NCBI GenBank assembly: GCA_903854995.1
Contig: CAINXS010000087.1
Span: 1 to 44,802 of the forward strand
Reading direction: 5' to 3'
Length of the DNA: 44,802 nt
Origin: Candidatus Moraniibacteriota bacterium
Lineage (GTDB): Bacteria; Patescibacteriota; Minisyncoccia; Moranbacterales; UBA1568
The position numbers were made by a program, and so were the translations under genes. Each line of letters starts with the position of its first letter. The stretch's first letter is position 1. Below, in pieces: positions 16,901-26,234 of the stretch. A model generated the notes under the pieces. That model was not told the origin of the DNA. It saw only the letters and a list, made by a program, of their open reading frames with translations, and made no database searches.

Positions 16901-18112
16901 GGAAACATCCGCCGACACATCGGCCGTGACACCCTCGCTTTCTTTCTCCGCCGCTCCTCTCGGAACGTCCGTCTTGGCGACAGGAGCAGCTTCATTCGTC
17001 GATGCCACAGGCGTTCGCAACACCGGCTCGGCCGCGGGAATAACCAACGCGTCCATGACTTCCAGCTGTGACCGAAGCGTCGATAGAGCCTCTCCTTCCC
17101 GTGAAATCCCTTCATCGAGAACCCTTAGTCTCTCCTGAAATACCACCTCCTCGGCACGAAGCTTTCCGAGTATCTCCTCGTTCGATTTCAGAAAAAATCC
17201 GAGTGAAGCCTTCAACCCCTTCATGTGCGCCGGGTACGCGCTTACGCGCCTGAGCGACTCCTCCGCTTCGAGTCTTTCCTTTCCAAGGCCTTGGAGCCTT
17301 GACTCGATCGAACGGATCGACGTCTCAAGCAACGAACGATCCACTACATTCTTTTTTTCGCCGGATTGTTCATCGGAAGCAACCGGAATTTTTTCCGGAG
17401 ACGGTTCGGCCAAGGTGTCACCGCCGTCCGGGATCGGAATCTCCGGATCGTTCGGTTCTTCGGGTACCACAAGGTCGCCCGGCTCACCCCGTTTTTTATT
17501 CACGCCCCCTCTTCGTTTACCTTTCTTTTTGATAAAATCATCGAGAGCTCCGATGGCGTATTCGATCCCGTCTCGATCCGCAAGACACTTGGCATACAAC
17601 GGATCGATTTCGAAATCCGGGAGTCCTTTCAATCGCTCCAACTCCGACCGAACGTCGGAAAGAGCCTGATTCAGGGCCAATCGGATAGCCAGCTCCTTTT
17701 CTTTCATACTCGCAACGAGCGCCTCCCTTTTCTGCTTGAGTGCGTCAAACTTCGCCTTCCAGGCATTACTCTTTTTGTTCCTCGCGACTCTACTGTCCTC
17801 CCGAAAGTTGTGAATGGCAGATTCGACACGTCGAAGTTCTCCGACCCCGGACAGAAATCCATCCCTTTCCTCATTCGAAATGAATTTGGTTCCCATCTTT
17901 TTCGAAAGCCGCTCGACTTCCGATTCCACGTCGGGGATGTCCGACGCATGCTTGGAATCGACCAGAGCAAAGGAAGCTTCGCAATCCGAACCGGGCAACT
18001 GCCGTTTCTTTCGGAAATCCTTGTTCGGAACGCTAGAAACACAGTCGTCAAAAGGCCCGCCCCTTTTTCCACGCTTTCCGTTTCCTTCCCCTGTTTTATT
18101 TTTATCCGACAT
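13901..18112 (-). CDS. Giant coiled-coil/membrane protein (1403 aa) with a LARRA/IYIE-type domain near the C-terminus
   Basis: Long charged helical N-terminus; hydrophobic segments RRSLLTGALVSGAVASAPVTAATGALWAATAALSGF and KAVLGVSISSGFVIGGSALRSFL; GDSVTTLARRALSGYSGSKGLTPEQKIYIESYLEKKVG...EFSREILDEAIGKAKKLNAAELENLHRYAENVNEFR. Confidence 0.85.
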   Translation of the reverse strand: MSDKNKTGEGNGKRGKRGGPFDDCVSSVPNKDFRKKRQLPGSDCEASFALVDSKHASDIPDVESEVERLSKKMGTKFISNEERDGFLSGVGELRRVESAIHNFREDSRVARNKKSNAWKAKFDALKQKREALVASMKEKELAIRLALNQALSDVRSELERLKGLPDFEIDPLYAKCLADRDGIEYAIGALDDFIKKKGKRRGGVNKKRGEPGDLVVPEEPNDPEIPIPDGGDTLAEPSPEKIPVASDEQSGEKKNVVDRSLLETSIRSIESRLQGLGKERLEAEESLRRVSAYPAHMKGLKASLGFFLKSNEEILGKLRAEEVVFQERLRVLDEGISREGEALSTLRSQLEVMDALVIPAAEPVLRTPVASTNEAAPVAKTDVPRGAAEKESEGVTADVSADVSRRFYEQFKINKSDLLLLEGFADLKAEQQLFVFENLRQIAVGRIGEESESVVREQEAATKARVSETLGGGKIGKVGEGLFGGLWNYASRNYREAKSEKTSAEHVMTGGMDVHGAVLRRLVEGVKEQNLQVVDRDGVLEVQFLQTALEGLSPEAEGSIGRFNEVANRFARIPGEWALTSVSKKQHAEYRQAKKAYDEALAEVRNELAGSGDPEHMTLLLDAEGKVAMSRFLQTNPDVEQYLGSMRNRSVILEAVKRTATVENGLSFALGFARRSLLTGALVSGAVASAPVTAATGALWAATAALSGFRSAKREKEDLKKMDQSALRGERDGKKGARNVVSAEILSGKLRSLTQKVEMLALDGVTSGVVPVEELKRLQARIGYTKRKAEEGLIDFSSEGRDENGEIIGGIAATNLAAKYEFIKEVSIAEGVIATYLKQSGPMGGSPDVQESASSAEVAGPGREPNFETDYDRLAERLTGYLDVRERRIDRERAAQVARKAVLGVSISSGFVIGGSALRSFLDGSAEPGLGEAIEMGKAWMKKVFGSVDDYHRIGVSGDKANVPGAGHAVADATAVRGPVRDIAERSASGRVKPSGAGSLKDLIHGEDGGGGKDAGEMAKESLSSAESSGPKGEVTVPGQEAVKSVVADQADGKGAKIVETASGSFEVKAETGDSVTTLARRALSGYSGSKGLTPEQKIYIESYLEKKVGSPKLIRVGSKMEFSREILDEAIGKAKKLNAAELENLHRYAENVNEFRTGTNPVHVDSPTNEVPVRVSSDADIPKGPSASMAEEVTRRSPKGPSVPVVDENVPSSKAAPVGVADTSRVGIPTEKISDSAAETKIPVGSFRDMMRSEEARGFLADPNHVEPFRKAAAGTVRELFSISSGGVNEKLFLKIGKMTSKDVFGDCLLAVADPERMASMDGFDAEGVRRLGKFLIAARRAGIQPEVGIGKTETFRVYIERVSVRLAERGMDPSMLIASVSDRDLDGFADRALETWRNKDS

Positions 18113-18176
18113 ATGTACGGCCGCGAAGATACGGGAAACGGGGACGATTCATCGCCCACCGTTTCTTGTTTTATGC

Positions 18177-18182
18177 TATAAT
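18177..18182 (+). promoter_or_regulatory. Extended -10 promoter for 18213 gene
   Basis: TGCTATAAT 31 bp upstream of ATG. Confidence 0.55.
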
Positions 18183-18212
18183 CCTATCACATTGAACAGG
18201 AAATATAAACAT

Positions 18213-19838
18213 ATGAGAAGCATCCTCCTTCGTCCGCGGGTCGTCTTCTGGTGCGCACTCATCCTCATCACCGTCGCCGGGTTCGCGATCAGGAATTACG
18301 ACATCACATCCGTTCCCTCCGGACTCTATCCCGACGAAGCGATGAACGGGGTCGATGCGATCCAGGCGAACGAATCCGGAAACTATCGGCTCTTCTACCC
18401 GAACAATTACGGACGGGAAGGACTGTTCATCAATCTGCAGGCATTCGCCGTCAAAGCGTTCGGCAACAACGTCCCGGCGCTCAAACTTTGGTCCGAGGTT
18501 TTCGGCGCGCTCGCCGTTCTCGGCACCGGACTGCTCGCCTGGGAAGTCTTCCGCAGCAGATATGCCGCCATAGCGGCCTCGTTTCTTGTCGCTACGTCCT
18601 TTTGGGCGATAAATTTCTCACGGATCGGCTTTCGGGCGATCATGGTGCCGTTCCTGCTTTCCTTCACCTTCTATTTCTTCTTCCGCGGCCTCCGAACCGG
18701 AAAGATTTTCCCGTTCATCCCATCGGGATTTCTTTTCGGACTCGGCCTCCATACGTATGTCGCGTATCGCCTCGCACCGCTTATTCTCATCCTGTTTTTT
18801 CCGTTCCTCCTCCTCTCCTATACGTCCTTTCTTCGCCGATTCTGGAAACACGGCCTCGTCTTCATCCTGTTCGCCGGACTGGCCGCCGCACCGATGCTGT
18901 ACGATTTCGTGAAGCATCCGGAAATCTTCTCGTCTCGATCGGCAGCCGTTTCCATCCTGTCTCCCGAAATAAACAAGGGCAACTTCTGGGGCACGTTCGG
19001 AAAGACACTCGGCCTTTCGCTCATCAAGTATAATTTCGTCGGCGACCAGAACTGGAGACATAATTACCCGCCCTATCCGATCCTCGATCCGATCGTCGGA
19101 ACCCTGTTCCTCGCAGGATTCCTGTTTTCGATCGGCATGTTCGTCAGGATTCTCGTAAAACGTATCCGCTTCGGACGGGTCGACTCGGAACTCGCCACGC
19201 ACGCATTCCTTCTCGCCGGTTTTTTCACCATGCTCGCACCGGAATTCCTCACCGAAGAAGGACTTCCGCATGCGCTCCGTTCCATCGGAACCCAGCCGTT
19301 CGTCTTCCTCTTCGCGACGATACCGCTCGTATTCCTGTTCCGCCGCCTCGGGAAATCGAAGGGTGGGACGAAGGTGGCGTTCGCATCCTTCCTTTTTCTT
19401 ACCCTCGTCGGATCGGCAGGCTTCAATATCGTCAAATACTTCGTCTATTATCGACAGAATCCGAATCAGCATAACGCCTTCGACGAACGTACCACGAACA
19501 TGGCCGCCTATCTCAACTCCCTTCCCGGCGGGATCCATAAATATGTCGTTCCGAACGGAGGCGGACAGATGATCGACAACGGCCTACCGATAACCGCGCA
19601 GCCGATCGTTTTCCTCACGCACGGGAAGACCGAAAACCTCGAGTTCCTGGCTCCGGATTCCGTCATCAAATCCCCGGCCGTCATCATCGCGATGAGGCCG
19701 GATCAGAGCATCCTCGAAAACCTGCGGCGCTTCGTGCCGGACGCATACGAGACGACCATTGACCTTCATCCGGGATTCGGAACGGATTTCCGCGCGATCG
19801 TCATCCCGGAACAGCCTACGGAGAGTTCGGAAAATTGA
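18213..19838 (+). CDS. PMT/ArnT-like integral membrane glycosyltransferase (GT-C)
   Basis: MRSILLRPRVVFWCALILITVAGFAIRNYDITSVPSGLYPDEAMNGVDAIQ...; PDE motif after the first TM, many TM segments. Confidence 0.85.
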   Translation: MRSILLRPRVVFWCALILITVAGFAIRNYDITSVPSGLYPDEAMNGVDAIQANESGNYRLFYPNNYGREGLFINLQAFAVKAFGNNVPALKLWSEVFGALAVLGTGLLAWEVFRSRYAAIAASFLVATSFWAINFSRIGFRAIMVPFLLSFTFYFFFRGLRTGKIFPFIPSGFLFGLGLHTYVAYRLAPLILILFFPFLLLSYTSFLRRFWKHGLVFILFAGLAAAPMLYDFVKHPEIFSSRSAAVSILSPEINKGNFWGTFGKTLGLSLIKYNFVGDQNWRHNYPPYPILDPIVGTLFLAGFLFSIGMFVRILVKRIRFGRVDSELATHAFLLAGFFTMLAPEFLTEEGLPHALRSIGTQPFVFLFATIPLVFLFRRLGKSKGGTKVAFASFLFLTLVGSAGFNIVKYFVYYRQNPNQHNAFDERTTNMAAYLNSLPGGIHKYVVPNGGGQMIDNGLPITAQPIVFLTHGKTENLEFLAPDSVIKSPAVIIAMRPDQSILENLRRFVPDAYETTIDLHPGFGTDFRAIVIPEQPTESSEN

Positions 19839-19883
19839 ATATCACCATCGACCCGTTAACCCATCGACAGAAGAAAACGCTCT

Positions 19884-21764
19884 ATGGACCATCTCAAGAA
19901 ACATGCAGGATTGTTCGCCGGACTCATGCTCGCGATATTCTTCGCCGTCACGATCACGGTCTCCTGGCAGGAGTCGACCACGATGGACGAAAAGGCCCAC
20001 ATCCCGTCCGCGTATTCCTATGTCCGCTTCGGCGACATGCGGTTGAATCCGGAACACCCGCCGCTCCTCAAGGATCTCGCCGGTCTCCCGCTCCTGCTCA
20101 TGAACCTTTCGTTCCCGACCGACTCCTGGCAATGGCAGCACGGAGTGAATGAGCAGTGGGTACTCGGCGACCTGTTTATCCACGGCAACAACGCCGAACT
20201 CGTCACCTTCTGGTCGCGCTTCCCGATCGTCATCCTCGCGCTCTTGCTCGGCTTCGCGATATTCCGATGGACCAAGGAACTTGCCGGATCGGTCGCCGCC
20301 CTCTTCGCTCTCCTCCTCTACGTCGCCGATCCGAACGTGATCGCGCACAGTCACTACGTGACAACCGACCTCGGAATCGCCGCCTTCATCTTCTTCGCTT
20401 TCTATGCCTTTCTCCGATTCCTGAAGAAGCCCGATTTCCGAAACGTCATCCTGTTCGGCCTCGTCCTCGGACTGGCACAACTGGCAAAGTTCTCGGCCGT
20501 CCTGCTCTTTCCCTATTTCGGTCTCGTCATCCTGATCCACTCCCTGACGAAATCGAAGCCGGACTCGGTCGCCGGATCGGTCGCCGGATTCCGACTCCTC
20601 GATCTCGTGGTCTCGCTCCTCAAATATGCCGCGGCGGTCGCGATATGCTTCGTACTCATATATGTGGTGTACGTGCCGAACACGATAAACATGCCGGGCG
20701 AAAAGCTTCCCGAGATCGCCAAGATGATGCTCGACGCGAAACATCCGCTCGGGAAATTCGCCATCGACTTCGTGAGCGCCACCAGCCAGAGCCCTGTCCT
20801 CAAACCGCTGTCGGAATATTTCCTCGGCGTGTTCATGGTCTTCGGACGCGTCGCGGGAGGGAACACGTATTACTTCTTCGGGGTCGTCGACAACCATGCG
20901 ACACCGTGGTACTTCCCCGCCGTGTTCATTCTCAAGGAAACGCTCCCGCTCCTGTTCCTGATGATCGGGACGTCGATCTATTCCCTCTTCCGCATCGCAA
21001 AACACCTCGCACAGAAACCGGTCCGGAATTGGTGCCATATCTTCTCGCGCTCCTACCAGGGCCATACCACCCAGTATGCGATGATCGGTTTCATAGCACT
21101 CTATGTCTTCGTCAGCGTGACCGGAAACCTCAACATCGGGTTCCGACATTTGTTTCCGATACTCCCGTTCATGTACGTCCTCATCTCGAAGACGGTATTC
21201 GATTTCATCCGGCATAAGGGATTCCACGGTGAGAAATCGGCGAAGGCGGCGCTCGTCGTCCTTTCGGCCTGGATCGTCGCCGTTCCCGTTCTCGCGTATC
21301 CCGCATATCTCTCGTACTTCAACGAGGCGGCCGGAGGCCACGCCAACGGCTATCAATACGTGACCGATTCGAACTATGACTGGGGACAGGACGTGAAACG
21401 GCTGCGCTCGTTCGTGAACGACTTCGATGCCTGTAAATCGGGAACAATGACCGGAGACGCTTGTGCGTCATTCGGTTCTCTGCTGACGCTGCCAGCCATC
21501 GATACGATCAAAGTGGATTATTTCGGAGGATCGAATCCCAAGTACTATCTCGGAGACCGGTTCGAGGGCTCATACGCGGAACAGGGATTCGCACCCGGAT
21601 GGTACGCCATCTCCATCGGCTTCTTCCAGGAAAGCATCCATAAACCCCAGGAATCGGGAACAACGACATACCGATGGATAACGGATGGAGGATATCGGCC
21701 CATAGCGCGAGTCGGCGATACAATCTTCATCTACTACATCCCGCCCATCGAGACGGCTCAATAG
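19884..21764 (+). CDS. PMT/ArnT-like integral membrane glycosyltransferase (GT-C)
   Basis: MDHLKKHAGLFAGLMLAIFFAVTITVSWQESTTMDEKAHIPSAYSYVRFGDMRLNPEHPPLLKDLAGLPL...; (M)DE motif, many TM segments. Confidence 0.85.
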   Translation: MDHLKKHAGLFAGLMLAIFFAVTITVSWQESTTMDEKAHIPSAYSYVRFGDMRLNPEHPPLLKDLAGLPLLLMNLSFPTDSWQWQHGVNEQWVLGDLFIHGNNAELVTFWSRFPIVILALLLGFAIFRWTKELAGSVAALFALLLYVADPNVIAHSHYVTTDLGIAAFIFFAFYAFLRFLKKPDFRNVILFGLVLGLAQLAKFSAVLLFPYFGLVILIHSLTKSKPDSVAGSVAGFRLLDLVVSLLKYAAAVAICFVLIYVVYVPNTINMPGEKLPEIAKMMLDAKHPLGKFAIDFVSATSQSPVLKPLSEYFLGVFMVFGRVAGGNTYYFFGVVDNHATPWYFPAVFILKETLPLLFLMIGTSIYSLFRIAKHLAQKPVRNWCHIFSRSYQGHTTQYAMIGFIALYVFVSVTGNLNIGFRHLFPILPFMYVLISKTVFDFIRHKGFHGEKSAKAALVVLSAWIVAVPVLAYPAYLSYFNEAAGGHANGYQYVTDSNYDWGQDVKRLRSFVNDFDACKSGTMTGDACASFGSLLTLPAIDTIKVDYFGGSNPKYYLGDRFEGSYAEQGFAPGWYAISIGFFQESIHKPQESGTTTYRWITDGGYRPIARVGDTIFIYYIPPIETAQ

Positions 21765-21782
21765 GCGCATCAGCAAAGCAGG

Positions 21783-21809
21783 AAGCCGGCTCGATACGAG
21801 CCGGCTTTT
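21783..21809. terminator. Bidirectional terminator
   Basis: AAGCCGGCTCGatACGAGCCGGCTTTTT. Confidence 0.85.
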
Positions 21810-21924
21810 TACGCACGTCTGCGATCCGACATCGACGAGTAATGTTACGGCCATCGTACGCCTCCAGCTGACCGCCAGACGGCGCCTTTTCGATGACAGT
21901 ACCCGCCGCATCGTTTGACTCGGA

Positions 21925-22968
21925 TCACTTCTTCTTGCCATCCGCTTTCTTCGCGCCGACATCGGAAGAAGCCGCGGGCTGTGGGACGGCAACAGTCGGT
22001 CCGCCTTGCTCCACGGTCGGACCGTCTTGCGGAGGAGTCGCGTCCTTATACGTGAAGAAGGCACGATTTTCGGTCCGAAGATCGATATATCGCAGGGAAG
22101 GATGTTTTTCCTGAGGAATTTCTTTCTCCAAAACGAGCCGCAGCGATGCGATCGTCTTTTCCGGCTCGACGTCGACACTTACCAATAACTCCCAACCTTC
22201 ATCCGTCAATATCCGGAGCTCATCGGAAACACGGGACGGTGAAAAATACGGAGGAACGATTCCGATACCGGAGCGTTCCCGTAGCCCGGCTTCGAGTAAA
22301 AGCACACCTCTTACCGTCTCCGGAGCCATCAGACGCTCGCCGATTTCCACCGGTCGGGCGCTTTCATCGAGGATCCGGGTAAGAAACGGCCGATTCTCTT
22401 CCGTATCGGCGAACTGCGCTTCCGCCGCCATGCCGTCATCGCCTACCAGATAGCACGGTCCGGACGAACACCAAAGGAGCAACCGGTCCTTCTCGGCGAC
22501 GTCAACGGATAATCCGTCAGGAAAGCGGCGCGCTATGGAAACGCGTGAGAGTTTCGGGAATTCGAGGAGCGTCTCCTGCTCAAGGGAAGCGATCGGAGCG
22601 GAAAAAAAGTTATCACGGGGAAATATTCCGAATCGACGTCCGGAAAGCCGACTGCGGACGAACGAATCGACCGCTGCGGGCGACACGTCTTTCGTCCCGG
22701 ATACGGTGACCTTCCTGACCGAATGAAAGTCAGAAAAGAATACGGTGTACACGATCACCGAAATCAAGACGACCCACAAGGATATCATCCCCCATCCGAC
22801 CCGGTTCCGATCGGGCTTTTCCCGTACCAACAAGGGTTTCCGCGACTGCCGATCCGGAAAAAACGCCTCACGGAACATACGCTCACGGGGGGTCCCGGTC
22901 CTCCGACCCAAAGTCGGATTCGGCTTGATTTTGGTTTTCGGTTTTTGTTTCACAGCCTTTCGGATCAA
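21925..22968 (-). CDS. FtsQ/DivIB-like POTRA-domain cell-division protein
   Basis: Single TM WGMISLWVVLISVIVYTVFFSDFHSVRKVTVSGTKDVSPAAVDSFVRSRLSGRRFGIFPRDN...FPKLSRVSIARRFPDGLSVDVAEKDRL. Confidence 0.8.
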   Translation of the reverse strand: MIRKAVKQKPKTKIKPNPTLGRRTGTPRERMFREAFFPDRQSRKPLLVREKPDRNRVGWGMISLWVVLISVIVYTVFFSDFHSVRKVTVSGTKDVSPAAVDSFVRSRLSGRRFGIFPRDNFFSAPIASLEQETLLEFPKLSRVSIARRFPDGLSVDVAEKDRLLLWCSSGPCYLVGDDGMAAEAQFADTEENRPFLTRILDESARPVEIGERLMAPETVRGVLLLEAGLRERSGIGIVPPYFSPSRVSDELRILTDEGWELLVSVDVEPEKTIASLRLVLEKEIPQEKHPSLRYIDLRTENRAFFTYKDATPPQDGPTVEQGGPTVAVPQPAASSDVGAKKADGKKK

Positions 22969-23867
22969 AGTGATACGAGAAACAACCGATCGATAAGCAG
23001 CCTTGCATTGGCGTTCGTATCGCGAAGCTCCCTGATCGTCTTCTCAATCTCCTCGAGAATCCCATAAAAGGGAGCGGCGGTTCGGAAAGAAAGCGCGTCC
23101 TTCCGTCTCGTATTCCGAAGTCCCGTCACCCACCATTCGAAGAGATCCGCCGTTTCTGATGGCGACACGGAAAGCTTTTCGGACAGATCAAGCCGTTCGG
23201 AAAAAGAAAGGGACGAGATCCGAAACAGTGACCTGAGCAATTCCCGACGACGACCGAAAGAATCGGCATCGTTAATGGCCATAGATACGATCCCCGGACG
23301 CCCCAGGGAAAAGAAGAACGGTTCCACCGAAGACGATCCGAACCGGTCCCGGATCAGCGATTCGGAAACGGGAGAAAACGAAACGCGGAACGTCCGGGAA
23401 ACGACCGTATCCAGAAGTTTCCCCATCCTCGCCGCCACAAGGATAAGCACCGAGGTCGAGTTCGGTTCCTCCAGCGTCTTCAAAAGCGCGTTCTGAGCGG
23501 CCTCGGTCATCCGGTCGGCATCATCCAATACGACGACCCGCCGGACGGACTCTGCCGGAAACCTGCTCAGGAACATGCCGACTTCCCTGACGGCCTCTAC
23601 GGACATGCTTTTCTTTCCGCCGTCTTTTTTCGACTCCGGGGCGATCAGAAGGAAATCCTGCTTCCCGGACGGATCCTCGTCCGGACTTCCGAGGAGCATA
23701 GCCGCGAATTCACGGGCGACCAGACTCTTTCCCACTCCTTCCGGGCCAGAAAACAGGAACGCATGATGAGGAAGCTCGCCTCTGGCGATCTTCCTGAGCT
23801 GTTCACGCCTTCGTTCATGACCGATTATATTCATATCCGGTTCCGGTTCACTGTATCGGATCATCAT
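22965..23867 (-). CDS. holB: DNA polymerase III delta'-like clamp-loader subunit
   Basis: IGHERRREQLRKIARGELPHHAFLFSGPEGVGKSLVAREFAAMLL...VVVLDDADRMTEAAQNALLKTLEEPNSTSVLILVAARMGKLLDTVVSR. Confidence 0.85.
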   Translation of the reverse strand: MMIRYSEPEPDMNIIGHERRREQLRKIARGELPHHAFLFSGPEGVGKSLVAREFAAMLLGSPDEDPSGKQDFLLIAPESKKDGGKKSMSVEAVREVGMFLSRFPAESVRRVVVLDDADRMTEAAQNALLKTLEEPNSTSVLILVAARMGKLLDTVVSRTFRVSFSPVSESLIRDRFGSSSVEPFFFSLGRPGIVSMAINDADSFGRRRELLRSLFRISSLSFSERLDLSEKLSVSPSETADLFEWWVTGLRNTRRKDALSFRTAAPFYGILEEIEKTIRELRDTNANARLLIDRLFLVSL

Positions 23868-24969
23868 TCTTCCTGTTCACGAGATCGCTCATTACCGAGA
23901 GAAAGTGCTCTTCCGTAAAACGCGTATCGGCATCGGGATCAATGACATACGATGCACTTCCCCCGTCCAGAAACCTGTGTACCGCCTCCGCGAGCACCTC
24001 CGGCGTCGGTGCACCGAACAGCTCCCCGGTCAGACCTTCCCTGATTATTTCCACGGCTCCGCCGCGTCCGAGAGCGATGATCGGCGTCCCTAACCGAACC
24101 GCTTCCGCGGCAGTCATGCCGAAGTCTTCCTCGGACGGAACGACTACGGCTCTTGCGCGGCGATAGAGGGAAACAAGCTCTGCGTCCCCGACGCTTCCAA
24201 GGAACGTGACGCTGTCGCCTGCCGACGCGGTCAGTCTGGCGCGCTCCCGACCGTCCCCGACGATGCGCAGCGGGAGCCTCAGTTTATTGAAAGCCTCGAC
24301 GGCGATATCGATGCCCTTGCTGGCGGTCAAGCGGGAAACGACCAGAAAAAAGTCTTCGCGCGCCGGTCGAGGGGCCGACCCTTCAGACAGGGTTACCGGC
24401 GGATAGACGACGACCGAATCTCTCCGGTAATACTTCGCCACCCGTTCACGGGTATACTCGGAATTCGATACGAGCAGGTCGGGCCGGTCGGCCGCCTCCC
24501 TGTCCCATACCCGGAGATAGGAAAGATAGATTCGACCGACGAAACGCCCGAACATCCCGGCACGGATCATGTCGAGATACCGTTCGTTCGCGTCCCACAA
24601 AAGACGCATCGGGGAATGGAGATAGGCGATATGAAAGGTCCGCAGCCTGGTCACGATCCCTTTCGACCAGGCTCCGGAGGACGATATGACGATATCGAAT
24701 TCCCGAAGGTCGAGGGATTCCACCGCGACGGAATATAACGGAAGCAGCCACCGATACCGCTTTCGGATGGACTTCGGCAGTTTCTGCAAAAAAGACGTCC
24801 GGATTTCGCGTCCCTCGAAACGCCCCTTCATCGCCTCCTCATCGTAGAGGATCGTATAGATCGGCGCTTCGGCATCAAGTTTGATCAGGCTCTCCAATAC
24901 GCGTTCCGCCCCCCCGTAAGAGACGAGGAAGTCATGCACGAAAGCCGTCCTGTGCGAAGATTGCTTCAT
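23848..24969 (-). CDS. GT4-family glycosyltransferase
   Basis: FVHDFLVSYGGAERVLESL...FHIAYLHSPMRLLWD...FFLVVSRLTASKGIDIAVEAFNKL...VVVPSEEDFGMTAAEAVRLGTPIIALGRGGAVEII. Confidence 0.9.
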   Translation of the reverse strand: MKQSSHRTAFVHDFLVSYGGAERVLESLIKLDAEAPIYTILYDEEAMKGRFEGREIRTSFLQKLPKSIRKRYRWLLPLYSVAVESLDLREFDIVISSSGAWSKGIVTRLRTFHIAYLHSPMRLLWDANERYLDMIRAGMFGRFVGRIYLSYLRVWDREAADRPDLLVSNSEYTRERVAKYYRRDSVVVYPPVTLSEGSAPRPAREDFFLVVSRLTASKGIDIAVEAFNKLRLPLRIVGDGRERARLTASAGDSVTFLGSVGDAELVSLYRRARAVVVPSEEDFGMTAAEAVRLGTPIIALGRGGAVEIIREGLTGELFGAPTPEVLAEAVHRFLDGGSASYVIDPDADTRFTEEHFLSVMSDLVNRKNDDPIQ

Positions 24970-25048
24970 TTCACTTTCGTTTGATACGACTTCACCCCCG
25001 GAAAGGGACCGTCCGATTCAAGGCAGTCCAGACCGATACGCACCGGCT

Positions 25049-26140
25049 TTATTTCAACAGGCCGGCAATCTCGTCCGCGCATGTAGCCCAACCGTAACGT
25101 TCCGCGTTCGACCGGCCTTTTTCTATTATACCATCACGAAGCGCCTTGTCTGAGAGCAGATTCCAGGCCAGGTCGGCGATCCCCCGGGGAGACGTCGGAT
25201 CGACATACAGCGCCCCATCGCCTCCTATTTCCGGCAATGAAGCGACATCGGACGTTATGACCGGCACTCCGGCCGCCTGCGCTTCCACGACCGGTAGGCC
25301 GAAGCCTTCATAGAGCGACGGGAACAGGAAAATGTCCGCACCACGAAGGAGCGTAAATTTTTCTTCCTCGCTCACATACCCCCTCTCGATGATATTCTCG
25401 CGATATTTCGACGCCTGTATCGCGTTCTTCACATCCGCATACCCGTACCCGGACTTGCCGGCGAGTACGAGCGCATGTGGAATGCCGTGACGTTCCTTCA
25501 GGATATCGAAGGCCTCGACGATCCTCCGAACGTTCTTCCTCTCCTCGATCCGTCCGATGAATAACAGATACGGCTGTTCGGTTCCGCATTCCCGACTTTC
25601 GACTTGCGACTTTCGACTTGCGACTTTCGAATTTTCTTCCGGCTTCCCCTCATGCACCACCCGCACCTTCGTTTCAGGCACACCGTACATACGCACGAGA
25701 TCGCGTTTCGTGTTCTCCGACACGGCGACGATCGTTTCGGCCGCATGGCACGAATACCGTATGACCGAACGCATATACAACCGCTCCCAGAAAGAATAGC
25801 TTTCCTTGGAATATTCGTACTCAAGACCGTGGATCGTGACGACCGATCGTCTGGGATGGATAAACGGTATGGTGTGCGCCGGAACGAATAGCACGTCGGG
25901 TCGATGAAGGAACATCTCCATCGACAATCGCACGTGCGTCCAGAACCGTGGGGCACGCAGACACCGCACCTGCCACGATTCCGGCAGATCGAAATCCGGA
26001 CCCTGTCCCTCACGGACGTACAAAATCACCCGCTCGTTACGGAGCGGGTCGCGGAGATGCGCGATGACCTGATATGAGTATTCCTCGATTCCCGTCCGAT
26101 TCCGAAGGAACGCCCTCGACGCGTCGATACCTATTACCAT
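25049..26140 (-). CDS. GT4-family glycosyltransferase carrying an in-frame low-complexity insert
   Basis: MVIGIDASRAFLRNRTGIEEYSYQVIAHL...PYLLFIGRIEERKNVRRIVEAFDIL...IFLFPSLYEGFGLPVVEAQAAGVPVITSDVASLPEI. Confidence 0.9.
   Translation of the reverse strand: MVIGIDASRAFLRNRTGIEEYSYQVIAHLRDPLRNERVILYVREGQGPDFDLPESWQVRCLRAPRFWTHVRLSMEMFLHRPDVLFVPAHTIPFIHPRRSVVTIHGLEYEYSKESYSFWERLYMRSVIRYSCHAAETIVAVSENTKRDLVRMYGVPETKVRVVHEGKPEENSKVASRKSQVESRECGTEQPYLLFIGRIEERKNVRRIVEAFDILKERHGIPHALVLAGKSGYGYADVKNAIQASKYRENIIERGYVSEEEKFTLLRGADIFLFPSLYEGFGLPVVEAQAAGVPVITSDVASLPEIGGDGALYVDPTSPRGIADLAWNLLSDKALRDGIIEKGRSNAERYGWATCADEIAGLLK
25590..25634 (-). repeat. Tandem ~14-nt unit (TCGAAAGTCGCAAG) within glycosyltransferase CDS
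   Basis: TTCGAAAGTCGCAAGTCGAAAGTCGCAAGTCGAAAGTCGG encodes ENSKVASRKSQVESRE. Confidence 0.85.
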
Positions 26141-26234
26141 ACTGATAACTGACAACTCACAACATACTACGACCAAACACAATGATTCCGTTGCTGGTTA
26201 TGGGTTGTTAGTTGTTAGTTGTTAGTCGCGAAGC
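26141..26234. repeat. Long imperfect intergenic hairpin (word-type)
   Basis: ACTGATAACTGACAACTCACAACATA opposite GGTTATGGGTTGTTAGTTGTTAGTTGTTAGTCG. Confidence 0.75.

Noticed and set aside
19842-21356. 504-aa minus-strand ORF
   Set aside because: Fully antisense to a clear membrane glycosyltransferase; highly charged low-complexity translation typical of antisense frames at this GC content.
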